A DNA stretch of 35,182 nt from an uncultured Gemmatimonadota bacterium (lineage in GTDB: Bacteria; Gemmatimonadota; Gemmatimonadetes; Gemmatimonadales; Gemmatimonadaceae): NCBI GenBank assembly GCA_937867645.1, contig CALMKE010000081.1, positions 1-35,182 on the forward strand, written 5' to 3'. The position numbers and the translations under genes are program-made. Below the pieces are notes generated by a model. That model saw nothing but the letters and a program-made list of their open reading frames with translations. It searched no databases and was not told the origin of the DNA. This document shows positions 15,968 to 24,316 of this stretch, in pieces; within the stretch, counting starts at the first letter, position 1, and each line of letters begins with the position of its first letter.

Positions 15968-17566
15968 GTGGCGGACTTGAGTGGGGTTTCAAAATCGATA
16001 GTCGGGGTGATGCTCGCACTGGTGGCACCGACTCTCGGGGCCGACGCGCAGTGGGCCGCGACCTATGCACAGGCTCCTCTGGCCGCGCCTCATAACGGCG
16101 ACTTCCGCGCGCGGTACGCCGGCGCCGACCGCTTGCTCAACGCGCTCGGCTATGCTGACGCCGCACGATACGAGACGCTCTGGTCGGATCCTGCCGCGCA
16201 GCCACGCAGGATCGAGCAAGAGGAATACGCCCGCGTGACCGCGGACCTGATCGGCGACCCACCGCGACTTGCGTCGCCGCTCGGCATGCTCGCGCCATCG
16301 TTTGCGAGAGCCGTTCCAGAGGTCGTGGCGATGATCGATTGGGCCGAGGCCGCGGCGCGACAGGCGTACGATGTGCTGGCCGCGGGAGGCGCCGAGCAGG
16401 ATGGCCGCATGAGGGAGCTGGCGGCTTACTATAGGTCGAGGCCGGACGTGGCAATAAGCGCCCGGCCGAAGAGCGTCGATGCGCTCGACGCCCAGTTTTT
16501 CTCGCTCTCCTTTCGTCGCGTGTACCCCGACTTCAACGGACTCACGTGGGCGAGCCGCTGGCTCGAGCTGAGCTTGTATGAGGCCCTGGCGGTATCGGAG
16601 AATGCGGATGAGCGCAGGCGAATGACCGACGCCGCGGTCGCACGGTTCCGATCTGTGATCCAGCAGCCGGAGCAGACACCGTATCTCATGCCGCTGACGC
16701 CTGTCGTGGCGCCCGCATTTGCGCAGCGGTATCCCGAGCTGGCCGCGGCGCTCGACAACAAGCACATGCTGCAGGATGTCCTGGCCGACATCATGGTCTC
16801 CCGGGAGGTACCGAAAAGCGCTCGACGGCAGGAAATGCTGCGCGCGATGTCGTTGTTTCGCAGCGACACCGCCTTTGCGACGGCGTATGAGAGTTGGCTA
16901 GCGATGCGCACGACGATCGGCGCGCAGAATATGGGCGGCCCGGGCGTCGATCTCGGTGCGGGTCGGCCGCTGCCTACCGTCGCGCGCGGCATGTCGCTGG
17001 CTGGTGCGGTACCACGGTTGGTGCTCGCTACTCCGGCAGCATCGAGAGTTGATCCTATGGTGGGAATGCAGCACGGCACCACCGCGCCCCCGGCTGCCGG
17101 CACCCAGGCAGGGCCGGATATGCCAGGCATGCCAGGCATGCCAGGTATGACTCAAGGGCAAAGCACGGACGTCGTGATGTCCGTGTATCAGCGAATGATG
17201 CGGGATCCAGTTATCCGTGAGCGGGTGGCTACGGACCCGGTGATCCAGCGCATGCTCCAAGGCGGGGCTCCCGCGGGCGGGGAACGGGCGGCGCCAATGG
17301 ACATGCCGGGCACTGCCGCCCCCGCTGGTGAGATGACGGAGGAGAGACGTTTGGCGGTGGAGTTCATGGTCCGCCTGCTGTCGGACTCGTCCGTGGCGGG
17401 GCGCATCCAGAGCGACCCTGAATTGCGGGCGTTGTGGTCGGACCCGGACGTCCAGCGCCGGCTCGCGGAGCTGCGCCGCCAGCGAGCGGACTTTCCGCCG
17501 AAGTCCTCGGCGCCCGTGCGTCGGCCCGAGCCGAGGCCGCAACCGGCGCCCCACAACAGGCACTGA
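15968..17566 (+). CDS. Novel secreted protein with Met-rich linker and repeated C-terminal module
   Basis: First gene of the copper operon; family not recognised. The 532-residue product has a signal-like start (hydrophobic IVGVMLALVAPTLGADA, cleavage near 25-28). A large helical domain follows (about 45-350), then the Met-rich linker MVGMQHG...MPGMPGMPGM (364-394) and two copies of a short helical module: MMRDPVIRERVATDPVIQRM (410-429) and LLSDSSVAGRIQSDPELRAL (470-489, continuing WSDPDVQRRL). The second copy recurs at the end of the next gene. GTG 15968 follows AAAAAAGG with poor spacing; TTG 15977, with AAGGTGG ahead of it, is an equally good start. The Met runs suggest periplasmic Cu(I) binding. 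It ends in a Pro/Arg-rich tail. Confidence 0.75.
   Translation: MADLSGVSKSIVGVMLALVAPTLGADAQWAATYAQAPLAAPHNGDFRARYAGADRLLNALGYADAARYETLWSDPAAQPRRIEQEEYARVTADLIGDPPRLASPLGMLAPSFARAVPEVVAMIDWAEAAARQAYDVLAAGGAEQDGRMRELAAYYRSRPDVAISARPKSVDALDAQFFSLSFRRVYPDFNGLTWASRWLELSLYEALAVSENADERRRMTDAAVARFRSVIQQPEQTPYLMPLTPVVAPAFAQRYPELAAALDNKHMLQDVLADIMVSREVPKSARRQEMLRAMSLFRSDTAFATAYESWLAMRTTIGAQNMGGPGVDLGAGRPLPTVARGMSLAGAVPRLVLATPAASRVDPMVGMQHGTTAPPAAGTQAGPDMPGMPGMPGMTQGQSTDVVMSVYQRMMRDPVIRERVATDPVIQRMLQGGAPAGGERAAPMDMPGTAAPAGEMTEERRLAVEFMVRLLSDSSVAGRIQSDPELRALWSDPDVQRRLAELRRQRADFPPKSSAPVRRPEPRPQPAPHNRH
17120..17149 (+). repeat. 9-bp tandem repeat encoding MPG units
   Basis: Three in-frame copies of atgccagg(c/t) are followed by one more atg, giving MPGMPGMPGM in the secreted protein. 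It is one of three separate nonamer expansions that place Met every third residue in this operon. Confidence 0.85.
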
Positions 17567-17569
17567 ACC

Positions 17570-18274
17570 ATGACCGGGATGCGCGGCACAATGAATCTCG
17601 CGGCGATGCGGACTATTGCTCCAGCTTTGCTATTGCTTGCGGCGTGTGCGGGTGGTGGGGACAGCCCGCCGCCTGCTTCCGGCGCGGCGCGCGATACACT
17701 CGCCCCGGCGTTGGCAGCGCCGCGGGATACAGCGATGGCGGGGATGGATCATTCGACAATGAGTTCCGGCGGGGCGCCGGCGCCCAGTTCGCCGTCCGCT
17801 GCGGCGCCAGCGGGCACGGCCGGAATGGCCGGAATGGCCGGTATGGCCGGTATGGACCACTCGACTATGAACGCAACTCGGCCCGCACCCCGGCGCCCTC
17901 CGGGAACCGCTCCCGAGACCGATGCGATGCCGGAGATGGATCACGCTAATATGCCGGGGATGCAACCACCTCGCACCGTTCCCTCCACCGCGCGATCGCG
18001 CGGAACGCAGGGAATGCAGGGAATGCAGGGAATGCAGGGAATGCAGGGAGTGCAGGGAGTGCAGGGAATGCAGGGAATGCAGGGAATGCAGGGAATGCAG
18101 GGAATGCAGGGAGCTCAGGCTGGGGCCAGCGATGCAGCCACGCAAAAGTTGCAGCGACTGCTCACCAGCCTGGTGCGGGATTCGCTCGTGCAGTCGCGTA
18201 TTCAGGCCGATAGCGTGCTGCGCAATCGCTGGGAGGATCCCGGCGTCCGGCGCATTCTGCTCGGCCCGCCGTGA
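17570..18274 (+). CDS. Met-rich repeat lipoprotein, putative periplasmic copper sponge
   Basis: The 234-residue product has a lipoprotein signal ([14 protein letters not shown], lipobox LAAC with the lipidated Cys near residue 26). The body is low complexity: two AGMDHSTM motifs, a related EMDHANM, an AGM array ([11 protein letters not shown]), and a 13-unit GxQ array with 11 units of GMQ or GVQ. It ends in the same module as the preceding gene ([20 protein letters not shown], then [10 protein letters not shown]). M-x-x-M and MDH clusters are the classic soft Cu(I)/Ag(I) ligand arrangement seen in PcoE-, CopC- and CueO-type proteins. It starts 3 bp after the previous stop and overlaps the next gene (GTGA). 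ATG 17570 or 17591 could be the start. The function is inferred from composition; no named family is recognised. Confidence 0.8.
   Translation: MTGMRGTMNLAAMRTIAPALLLLAACAGGGDSPPPASGAARDTLAPALAAPRDTAMAGMDHSTMSSGGAPAPSSPSAAAPAGTAGMAGMAGMAGMDHSTMNATRPAPRRPPGTAPETDAMPEMDHANMPGMQPPRTVPSTARSRGTQGMQGMQGMQGMQGVQGVQGMQGMQGMQGMQGMQGAQAGASDAATQKLQRLLTSLVRDSLVQSRIQADSVLRNRWEDPGVRRILLGPP
17822..17857 (+). repeat. 9-bp tandem repeat encoding GMA units
   Basis: Four in-frame units of gg(a/t)atggcc, the last ending in gac, encode [12 protein letters not shown] in the lipoprotein. They directly precede a second copy of the MDHSTM motif. Confidence 0.85.
18002..18118 (+). repeat. 13-unit 9-bp tandem repeat encoding GMQ/GVQ
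   Basis: Thirteen contiguous nonamers of consensus ggaatgcag run from ggaacgcag to ggagctcag. They encode GTQ, GMQ x4, GVQ x2, GMQ x5 and GAQ. The near-identity of the units at DNA level points to recent expansion by slippage, so copy number probably varies between strains. It is also a place where assembly can miscount. Confidence 0.95.
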
Positions 18275-20187
18275 ATTCGTTGCCTGATGCGCTGTCGGCC
18301 GTGAGCGCGCGTGATCTGACACGGCGCGATTTCGTGCGCACGGCGGGAGCGTTGGGCGTGCTCGCGGGCATGGAATCCATTCTTCCGCCATACGCACTCG
18401 GCGCGACGAACGGTGCGGGCGCGATGCAGTCGCTGCAGCCGACGATGATCGGCGACCTCTCGGTCTATGATCTGGTGATCGACGAGACGCCCGTGCTGAT
18501 CTCCGGGCGCAGGTCCAAGGCCGTCACGATCAACGGAACCGTACCGGGTCCGCTGCTGAACCTGTACGAAGGGGGCGATGCGCTGCTCCGGGTGACGAAC
18601 AGGCTGCGTGAAGACACGTCCATACACTGGCACGGGGTCCTGCTTCCCCCTGAGATGGACGGGGTTCCAGGCGTGAGTTTTCCGGGAATCAAGCCGGGGG
18701 AGACGTTCGAGTACCGTTTCCCGCAAAAGCAATACGGCACATACTGGTACCACAGCCATTCCGGCCTGCAGGAGCAGTTGGGCCACTACGGTCCGCTCAT
18801 CATCCACCCTTCGGGTGGGTACCCGTACAAGTTCGACCGCGAGTACGTCGTGGTTCTGGGCGACTGGACGTTCGAGGACCCGTATCGCGTGCTGGACAAG
18901 CTCAAGAAGCAGAGCAACTACTACAACGTGAATCGGCGCACGGTGGGTGATTTCGTGCGCGACGTCTCGCGGGACGGATTTCTCCCAACCCTGCGCGAGC
19001 GCATGATGTGGCTCCAGATGCGCATGGACCCCACCGATATGCTCGACGTGTCGGGCGCAACATATACCTACCTGATGAACGGGTTGGCGCCGGGATCGAA
19101 CTGGACGGGCACGTTCCATCCCGGGGAGCGTGTCCTGATCCATCTGGTGAACGCCGCCGCCGGCACCTACTTCGACGTGCGTATCCCCGACCTGCCCATG
19201 ACCGTGGTCCAGACGAACGGGCAGTACGTCCAACCGGTCGAGACCGACGAGCTGCGCATCGCGATCGCCGAGACGTACGATTTCATCGTCGAGCCGGGCG
19301 ACAGGCCCTACACTCTGTTCGCCGAATCGATGGACCGCACGGGCTACGCGCGCGGGACGCTGACGCCGCGGGCCGGCTGGAACGCTCCCGTTCCCGAGCG
19401 CCGCAAGCGGCCGCTGCTGACGATGGCGGACATGGGTATGGAGCATGACGGGATGGGTGATATGGACATGGGTGGCGAGGAAGCCGGACCCATGGACATG
19501 TCGGGCGGCGGCGCTACAGGCACGCCGAGCATGTCGGGCGCCGCTGTCGCGACCGATCAGGCCAGATATGCGGTAGCCGGCGCGTCCCGCACCGAGGGCT
19601 TGCGCGCGCCTGGTACCCTGCCCGGGATGCTGGAACACGAGCCCGGGCGGCACGGGGTGGATAACGCCGCCGTACCGATGATGGTGGCGAGCCGGCTCGC
19701 CGAGCCGGGCGCGGGCCTGGGCGGGGACGGATGGCGGGTTCTGCGGTACACCGATCTGAGAGCGCTCGAGCCGCGGGCGAGCTTTCGCGCGCCTACGCGC
19801 GAGATCGAGCTCCATCTTACCGGCAACATGGAGCGGTTCATGTGGTCGATCAACGGAGTGCCGTTTGACCGCGCCACACCGATCCGGGTGAATTTCGGCG
19901 AGCGGATCCGGCTGACGATGGTTAACGACTCGATGATGAACCACCCGATGCATCTGCACGGGATGTGGATGGAGTTGGAGAACGGGCACGGCGAGTTGAT
20001 TCCGCGCGTGCACACCGTAAACGTCAAGCCCGCGGAGCGGATATCCCTGCTCATCGATGTAGATGCTCCGGGGCGCTGGGCCTTTCACTGCCACATCCTG
20101 AATCACATGGAGGTGGGGATGTTCCGGGTCGTGGAAGTCTCCGAGCCGGATCGCCCCTTCGCGCTCGAGGAGTTGTACGGTGAATGA
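18271..20187 (+). CDS. copA: Copper resistance multicopper oxidase CopA (PcoA family)
   Basis: The 638-residue enzyme has a Tat signal (LTRRDFVRTAGALGVLAG, residues 16-33), then three cupredoxin domains. Copper ligands are HWHG (119-122), YWYHSHSG (H161, H163), HPMHLHGMW, and FHCHILNHMEVGM near the end (type 1 Cys with axial Met). A Met/His loop (MADMGMEHDGMGDMDMGG, about 19423-19476, then MDMSGG) is the family's Cu(I)-capture insert. CopA oxidises or sequesters periplasmic copper and works with outer-membrane CopB, which follows at once with an 8-bp overlap. The start is GTG 18271, overlapping the lipoprotein stop. It is far from the oxidase at 12858 in sequence and codon use, so the window holds two independent copper oxidases. 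Confidence 0.95.
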   Translation: MNSLPDALSAVSARDLTRRDFVRTAGALGVLAGMESILPPYALGATNGAGAMQSLQPTMIGDLSVYDLVIDETPVLISGRRSKAVTINGTVPGPLLNLYEGGDALLRVTNRLREDTSIHWHGVLLPPEMDGVPGVSFPGIKPGETFEYRFPQKQYGTYWYHSHSGLQEQLGHYGPLIIHPSGGYPYKFDREYVVVLGDWTFEDPYRVLDKLKKQSNYYNVNRRTVGDFVRDVSRDGFLPTLRERMMWLQMRMDPTDMLDVSGATYTYLMNGLAPGSNWTGTFHPGERVLIHLVNAAAGTYFDVRIPDLPMTVVQTNGQYVQPVETDELRIAIAETYDFIVEPGDRPYTLFAESMDRTGYARGTLTPRAGWNAPVPERRKRPLLTMADMGMEHDGMGDMDMGGEEAGPMDMSGGGATGTPSMSGAAVATDQARYAVAGASRTEGLRAPGTLPGMLEHEPGRHGVDNAAVPMMVASRLAEPGAGLGGDGWRVLRYTDLRALEPRASFRAPTREIELHLTGNMERFMWSINGVPFDRATPIRVNFGERIRLTMVNDSMMNHPMHLHGMWMELENGHGELIPRVHTVNVKPAERISLLIDVDAPGRWAFHCHILNHMEVGMFRVVEVSEPDRPFALEELYGE

Positions 20188-20959
20188 GCGTGAATGTCAC
20201 CACCGCGTCCGCGCGCGGCTCGCCTTGATGGCCGTGCTGATGAGCGTGGGCCTTGCCGGAGTTGCCGGACGCGCCGACGCGCAGATGTCGGCCGGGGAAC
20301 ACAAGACCATGATAGGATGGGCCGACACCTGGTTCCTCCTGTTGGAACAGCTTGAATATTCGGCGCGTGGGCCGGAGCGGCCGGCTAGTCTCGAAGCTCG
20401 TTCATGGTACGGCGGGGCGAACAGCAGGGTTTGGCTGCGGGCCGAGGGGGAGCAGAGCACCGCGGGACCGGACAGGGCCGGCGAGGGAGAGGCACAGCTC
20501 CTGTACGGCAGATTGGTCGCCCCGTACTGGGATGCAGTCATCGGGTTGCGCGGCGACCGTCGCTGGGGCGACGGCAACAGCGGTCGCATGTTGCTGGCGA
20601 TTGGACTCTTCGGACTGTCGCCCTATCGCTTCGAGGTGGAGCCCACGCTGTTCGTAGGCACCAAGGGAGAGCTTTCGGCGCGCATGAACGCCGTGTTTCC
20701 GCTGCTCATCACGCAGCGGCTTATCCTCGAGCCGCGAATGGAGTTGGATGGCGCTCTCAAGGCAGTACCAAGCTTCGGCGTGAGGAAGGGTCTTAGCGGT
20801 TACAACGTGGGCTTCAGGCTCAGGTACGAGTTCAAGCGTGAATTCGCGCCTTATGTGGGTATTGTACGAACGCGCGGGGCCGACCCGATCGGGAGTTCTC
20901 CCGGTCTGCGGAGCAGCGCGGAGAACCGGCTCGTAGTCGGACTCCGGATGTGGCGTTGA
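20180..20959 (+). CDS. copB: Outer-membrane copper resistance protein CopB
   Basis: The 259-residue product has a signal peptide (LALMAVLMSVGLAGVAGRADAQ) and then the CopB/PcoB barrel: LLLEQLEYSARGP, YGGANSRVWLRAEGEQ, EAQLLYGRLVAPYWDAVIGL, LAIGLFGLSPYRFEVEPTLF, PRMELDGALKAVPSFGVRKG and YEFKREFAPYVGIVRT. These blocks fit the family closely. The Met/His-rich N-terminal stretch of classical CopB is much reduced, leaving only MSAGEHKTMIG, which may be compensated by the separate Met-rich lipoprotein upstream. GTG 20180 overlaps copA by 8 bp. CopB pairs with CopA at the outer membrane; whether it moves copper or binds it is unsettled. It overlaps the following DUF305 gene. Confidence 0.93.
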   Translation: MNERECHHRVRARLALMAVLMSVGLAGVAGRADAQMSAGEHKTMIGWADTWFLLLEQLEYSARGPERPASLEARSWYGGANSRVWLRAEGEQSTAGPDRAGEGEAQLLYGRLVAPYWDAVIGLRGDRRWGDGNSGRMLLAIGLFGLSPYRFEVEPTLFVGTKGELSARMNAVFPLLITQRLILEPRMELDGALKAVPSFGVRKGLSGYNVGFRLRYEFKREFAPYVGIVRTRGADPIGSSPGLRSSAENRLVVGLRMWR

Positions 20960-21518
20960 AGCGCCTTATCCCGGTCGCGCTCGGGGCCTTGCTGATCTCG
21001 TGCGGCGGCACCGATGGTTCACCAGCGGCGCGCGACACGACGATAGGAGGGCGGTTTCGACCTGGCCGGCCGGTCATACCATCGCGAGGGCCGCGACTCC
21101 CCACGCCGCGCGCGCGACTCCAGCGAGAGACGCCGACCAGCTCTTCCTGCGTCGAATGCTCGATCACCACGAGACGGTCGTGACTTATGCCCATGCGTCG
21201 ATGATGAGCGCGGCCGGGCACAACGTGCACGGCGGCGGCGGGGATCCAACTGCATTCGACGCCGACCTCGATGGCAACAAGCTCCGGATGCTGGCGTTTC
21301 TGGATTCAGTGTATGGAGACAAGTACTCTCCGCATCCCTCCGATACGGCCGGAGTGGATTTCGCCGCTGGAATCCGGGCAGGGCTCAGGTTGATCGACGA
21401 ATTGGCACCCCGCCTGCGGCAGCCGGCGGTGCGCGAGATGGCCCGGCGGATGCGCGCCACCCACGTGCGCATCCTCGCCGAGCTCGATTCGGCAGCGGGT
21501 GCGCCGCCCAAGCACTGA
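20950..21518 (+). pseudogene. DUF305 lipoprotein with a frameshift
   Basis: A start (GTG 20950 or TTG 20956, overlapping the copB stop) leads into a lipoprotein signal, LKRLIPVALGALLISCGG, in one frame. The DUF305 domain follows in another: DADQLFLRRMLDHHETVVTY, ATHVRILAELDS and so on, ending at 21518. A 1-bp deletion between about 21040 and 21130 explains this; the exact base is unclear because the linker is low complexity. The domain's HH pair (RMLDHHE) and Met/His residues are those implicated in copper binding in this family. A shorter start within the second frame at 21000 would leave a cytoplasmic protein without a signal, which does not suit DUF305. It is translationally linked to the next gene (TGATG). 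Confidence 0.8.
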
Positions 21519-22405
21519 TGCTCGATTTCGCGATTGTGGTCTGGTTTGTTCTCACCGCGGTGTCCGCGGCCTACGTGGCATGGGACAGTGTCACGAACAA
21601 TCCGGAGCTGCGCGTGATGAAGTGGGGGTGGCTGCTCGTGACGTTATATACGGGGCCGATAGGTGCCGCGGTCTACGTGCTCTCGTGCCAGGAGCCCATG
21701 AAGGCGACGCACGCTGATTTCGTCCGGCCTTTATGGAAGCAGGCGGTGGGCTCCACCATCCATTGCCTGGCCGGCGATGCGACGGGAATCATCCTGGCCG
21801 CGGCAGTGTCATCGGCGCTGGGGCTCGTCATGTGGCACGACCTGATCGCGGAATACACGATCGGCTTCGCTTTCGGGCTGCTCGTCTTTCAGGCGCTCTT
21901 CATGCGGGAGATGCTCGGCGGGTCGTACGCAAAGGCGGTACGCGTGTCGTTCATGCCTGAATGGCTCTCCATGAACGCGGTGATGGCCGGGATGATCCCG
22001 GTCATGGTTGTCCTGATGAGCAGAGACATGGCGGCCATGCATCCGGGCTCGCCGCGATTCTGGGCGGTGATGTCGCTCGCCACTCTCGCGGGCGCGGTCA
22101 TGGCGTACCCCGTGAATGTCTGGCTGGTGGCGGTCGGACTCAAGCACGGGATGGGAACTTCCAACGTCCTCGGCAAGGGGGGACACGCGCCATCCGCGGA
22201 ATCGCTCCCGGCGCAACATCCTGCCGGACACGTTGCCGTGGCTGCGCTCCCCAGATACACGCGCCCGCAGCTGGCCGCAGTGTCGCTTGTGTCGCTACTT
22301 GCCCTGGGCGGCGGGGTGCTCGTCGGCGGGTTGGGGGGTTTCCTGACGATGGCGCCGAGTGCGGCTGTTGCGCCGATGGCCGGGCAGCCCCACAGTGGAA
22401 TGTGA
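21518..22405 (+). CDS. DUF4396-family polytopic membrane protein
   Basis: The 295-residue protein has about seven membrane helices. The block GSTIHCLAGDATGIILAAAV, the following LGLVMWHDLIAEYTIGFAFG and the later PEWLSMNAVMAGMIPVMVVL are diagnostic of DUF4396. C86 within HC and many Met residues in helices (MAGMIPVMVVLMSRDMAAMH) suggest a soft-metal path, and members usually sit beside copper genes, but no transport activity is established. The C-terminus is a linker with one more helix and a Met/His ending (MAGQPHSGM). ATG overlaps the DUF305 stop; 47 bp separate it from the next gene, the largest gap in the operon. Confidence 0.88.
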   Translation: MLDFAIVVWFVLTAVSAAYVAWDSVTNNPELRVMKWGWLLVTLYTGPIGAAVYVLSCQEPMKATHADFVRPLWKQAVGSTIHCLAGDATGIILAAAVSSALGLVMWHDLIAEYTIGFAFGLLVFQALFMREMLGGSYAKAVRVSFMPEWLSMNAVMAGMIPVMVVLMSRDMAAMHPGSPRFWAVMSLATLAGAVMAYPVNVWLVAVGLKHGMGTSNVLGKGGHAPSAESLPAQHPAGHVAVAALPRYTRPQLAAVSLVSLLALGGGVLVGGLGGFLTMAPSAAVAPMAGQPHSGM

Positions 22406-22452
22406 ATAGAGAAGCTTGGTGTGGGTTCAGTCACTTCAACCGGGATCGAACG

Positions 22453-22971
22453 ATGCGAAGATCAGTCAGAGGGATGAGCACCGCGGCGATTGCTGCCGGC
22501 ATGGCGGTCATGTTGGGATTTTCGGCGGCAACGGCTGCGAACGCTCAGGCGCCGCGACCCACGGCCGCGGAGGCGGAGGTCGCGGCCGCGATAGCTACGG
22601 TGTTCGCGGCCGTCGAGCGTGGCGACCTGACGGCGCTCGACACGCTGTACGCTGGAGACAGTCTCACGATCGGTGAGGGACCGGGGCTGGATCGTGGCTG
22701 GAAAAACTATCGCGATCATCATCTGGCTCCCGAGCTGAAGGACATGCGGAACATGCACTACCGGCCGACGGACATAGAGGCGCGTGTCTCCGGCGACTTT
22801 GCCTGGGCCATTTTCCGCTATACGCTCCGCGGGGAGATCGGAGAGCGGAAGCTGGACATTGTGGGGCGCGGCACGGCGATCCTGGAGCGTCGCGGGGGGC
22901 GCTGGATCGTGCGCCACACGCAAACCGGTGGTCGTCCCCGCCGGCCGACCGATCCGCCGCTCCCCGCATGA
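22453..22971 (+). CDS. Secreted SnoaL/DUF4440-like (NTF2-fold) protein
   Basis: The 172-residue product starts MRRSVRGMSTAAIAAGMAVM and continues as a signal peptide with cleavage near AANAQA. The mature domain fits the NTF2-like cone: EVAAAIATVFAAVERGDLTA helix, LDTLYAGDSLTIGEG, WKNYRDHHLAPELKDM, then strands FAWAIFRYTLRG and RGTAILERRGGRWIVRHTQT. No catalytic residues point to an enzyme, and H and M residues (DHHLAPELKDMRNMHY) could bind copper. Similar small proteins are seen in copper operons of high-GC diderms, with unknown role. The stop overlaps the next start (ATGA). The fold is fairly sure, the function is not. Confidence 0.72.
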   Translation: MRRSVRGMSTAAIAAGMAVMLGFSAATAANAQAPRPTAAEAEVAAAIATVFAAVERGDLTALDTLYAGDSLTIGEGPGLDRGWKNYRDHHLAPELKDMRNMHYRPTDIEARVSGDFAWAIFRYTLRGEIGERKLDIVGRGTAILERRGGRWIVRHTQTGGRPRRPTDPPLPA

Positions 22972-23882
22972 GCGCGCGCGTGAGTTTGGTTCACGCCATG
23001 GGGCGAGCAGCGGCGAAGCGCCCGGCAGAAATGCGCGTAGCGGGACAGCGCGTAGCCGCGATCGTTCTCGGCGGACTTGCACTTGCCGCGGCCGCCGCTC
23101 GCGCGGACGATTTCTGGCTCGTCCCGAACGCGTTCAACGTTGGCCCCAGGTCGACAGTCGTGGTGCGCGGCCAGACGAGCAGCCGCTTTCCGACGAGCAA
23201 GGCGGCTGTTGCAATCGACAGGATCGCTGACGCGCGGCTCATCTCAAAGGGTAGAAGCGAAGCCGTCGCGAACTTCGGCACGGACGGCAACTCGCTGATT
23301 CTCAGGCACCGGCCCCGGCGTGCCGGGCAGTACGTCGTTGCCGTGTCGCTCAAGCCGCGCGCCCTGCGTGAATCTGTGCCGGGCTTTCTCCGGTACCTCG
23401 AGCTGGAAGGCGCGACGGAAGCACGCGCGCGCCTGGAGCGGGAAGGGGTGCTCGCTGCCCGCGACAGCGTCACCCGGCGGTACGCGAAGTACGCCAAGAC
23501 CTTGGTGCAGGTGGGGCGGGGCGGGCCGCGCGCGTTCGGAGCAATCGCGGGACATCCGCTGGAGCTGGTCCCGGCCCGCGACCCAGCCACCCTGCGGAGC
23601 GGAGACACCCTGCGTGTCCGCCTGCTGTTTCAAGGGAAGCCGCTCCCGAATGCACATCTTTCCGCGAATGCAGTGGTGCACTCGCAAGACATCGGCGGAG
23701 AGCCGGTGTCCGTGGCACCGGACACTGCGCTGGTCACCGACGGCTCGGGTGCGGTACTGTTGCGGATTGGCGCGGCGGGCGTATGGAACGTTCGCGGGGT
23801 CCACATCGCACCAGCTGCCGCCGGTTCCGGGGCGGACTGGGATACGCACTGGGTGAGCATCGTCTTTCATGTGACCAGATGA
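22968..23882 (+). CDS. DUF4198 (nickel/cobalt uptake-type) secreted protein
   Basis: The 304-residue product has a signal stretch (VAAIVLGGLALAAAAARADD) and then FWLVPNAFNVGPRSTVVV, the DUF4198 start motif (H/D-x-F-W/Y-L-x-P). Later blocks include LKPRALRESVPGFLRYLELE, YAKYAKTLVQVG, GHPLELVPARDP, LRVRLLFQGKPLPNAHL, and an Ig-like end AGVWNVRGVHI...WVSIVFHV. The family is periplasmic and is often linked to ABC or NikMN-type metal transport, or to copper proteins. Met 23031 is an alternative start that would put the signal at the very N-terminus; ATG 22968 keeps the operon-wide overlap rule. It precedes the regulatory pair, overlapping blaI by four bases. Confidence 0.82.
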   Translation: MSARVSLVHAMGRAAAKRPAEMRVAGQRVAAIVLGGLALAAAAARADDFWLVPNAFNVGPRSTVVVRGQTSSRFPTSKAAVAIDRIADARLISKGRSEAVANFGTDGNSLILRHRPRRAGQYVVAVSLKPRALRESVPGFLRYLELEGATEARARLEREGVLAARDSVTRRYAKYAKTLVQVGRGGPRAFGAIAGHPLELVPARDPATLRSGDTLRVRLLFQGKPLPNAHLSANAVVHSQDIGGEPVSVAPDTALVTDGSGAVLLRIGAAGVWNVRGVHIAPAAAGSGADWDTHWVSIVFHVTR

Positions 23883-24316
23883 GCGAGCCCCGCTTGCAGC
23901 GCACGCTGCGTATTGATGCTCGCGGGTTGGCCAAGGTGCTCGGTGATCTCGAGGCCAGGGTCATGGCGGCCGTTTGGGAGATGAAGTGCGACGCACCCGC
24001 CCGCTCCATTCATGAGCGGGTCGCCAGGCGTCACCCCGTGCAGCTGCTCACCGTCGTCACCGTGCTGAACAAGCTTGTTGCCAAGGGCCTGATTCGGCGT
24101 GCGCGGCGTGAGGGGCTGCTGCACTTCGGACCCAGGTACTCCAGGCCCGAGTTCGACGCATACGTCTCCCGCCGGCTCGTGGAGGGGGTGCTCGGCTTCA
24201 GCCGCGACCTCGTCACCGCGTCGCTGGTGGATGTGCTCGCCGAAACTGACCCCGATGCTCTGGAGGAACTTTCGCGCCTGGTCAACTCGCGCCTGGCGGA
24301 AGAGGGGAAGGAATGA
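23879..24316 (+). CDS. BlaI/MecI/CopY-family transcriptional repressor
   Basis: The 145-residue protein has a winged helix-turn-helix at about 18-75: LGDLEARVMAAVWEM, SIHERVARRHPVQLLTVVTV (recognition helix) and LNKLVAKGLIRRARREGLLH (wing). A dimerisation helix set follows at 85-140 (YVSRRLVEGVLGFSRDLVTA). This is the BlaI/MecI layout. BlaI proteins bind DNA as dimers and are inactivated by cleavage by their M56 partner; CopY, in the same family, responds to Cu(I) through a C-terminal CxCxxxxCxC site. No such Cys cluster is present here, so this one most likely relies on its protease partner. ATG overlaps the preceding stop, and its own stop overlaps the M56 gene. The direct repeats at 15917-15954 are candidate operators. 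Confidence 0.92.
   Translation: MSEPRLQRTLRIDARGLAKVLGDLEARVMAAVWEMKCDAPARSIHERVARRHPVQLLTVVTVLNKLVAKGLIRRARREGLLHFGPRYSRPEFDAYVSRRLVEGVLGFSRDLVTASLVDVLAETDPDALEELSRLVNSRLAEEGKE

Noticed and set aside
18002-18118. CRISPR-like array
   Set aside because: The 13 nonamers are contiguous with no spacers and encode GMQ in frame; they are a protein-coding tandem repeat.
18202-20106. 634-codon open frame on the minus strand opposite copA
   Set aside because: It is the antisense of a clear CopA gene. Its His/Arg/Val-rich translation shows no domain and only reflects GC-rich codon structure.
21000-21518. Shorter DUF305 start at 21000 as an intact gene
   Set aside because: It would remove the lipoprotein signal, which is present upstream in the other frame and is usual for this family. 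A frameshifted gene is the better explanation.
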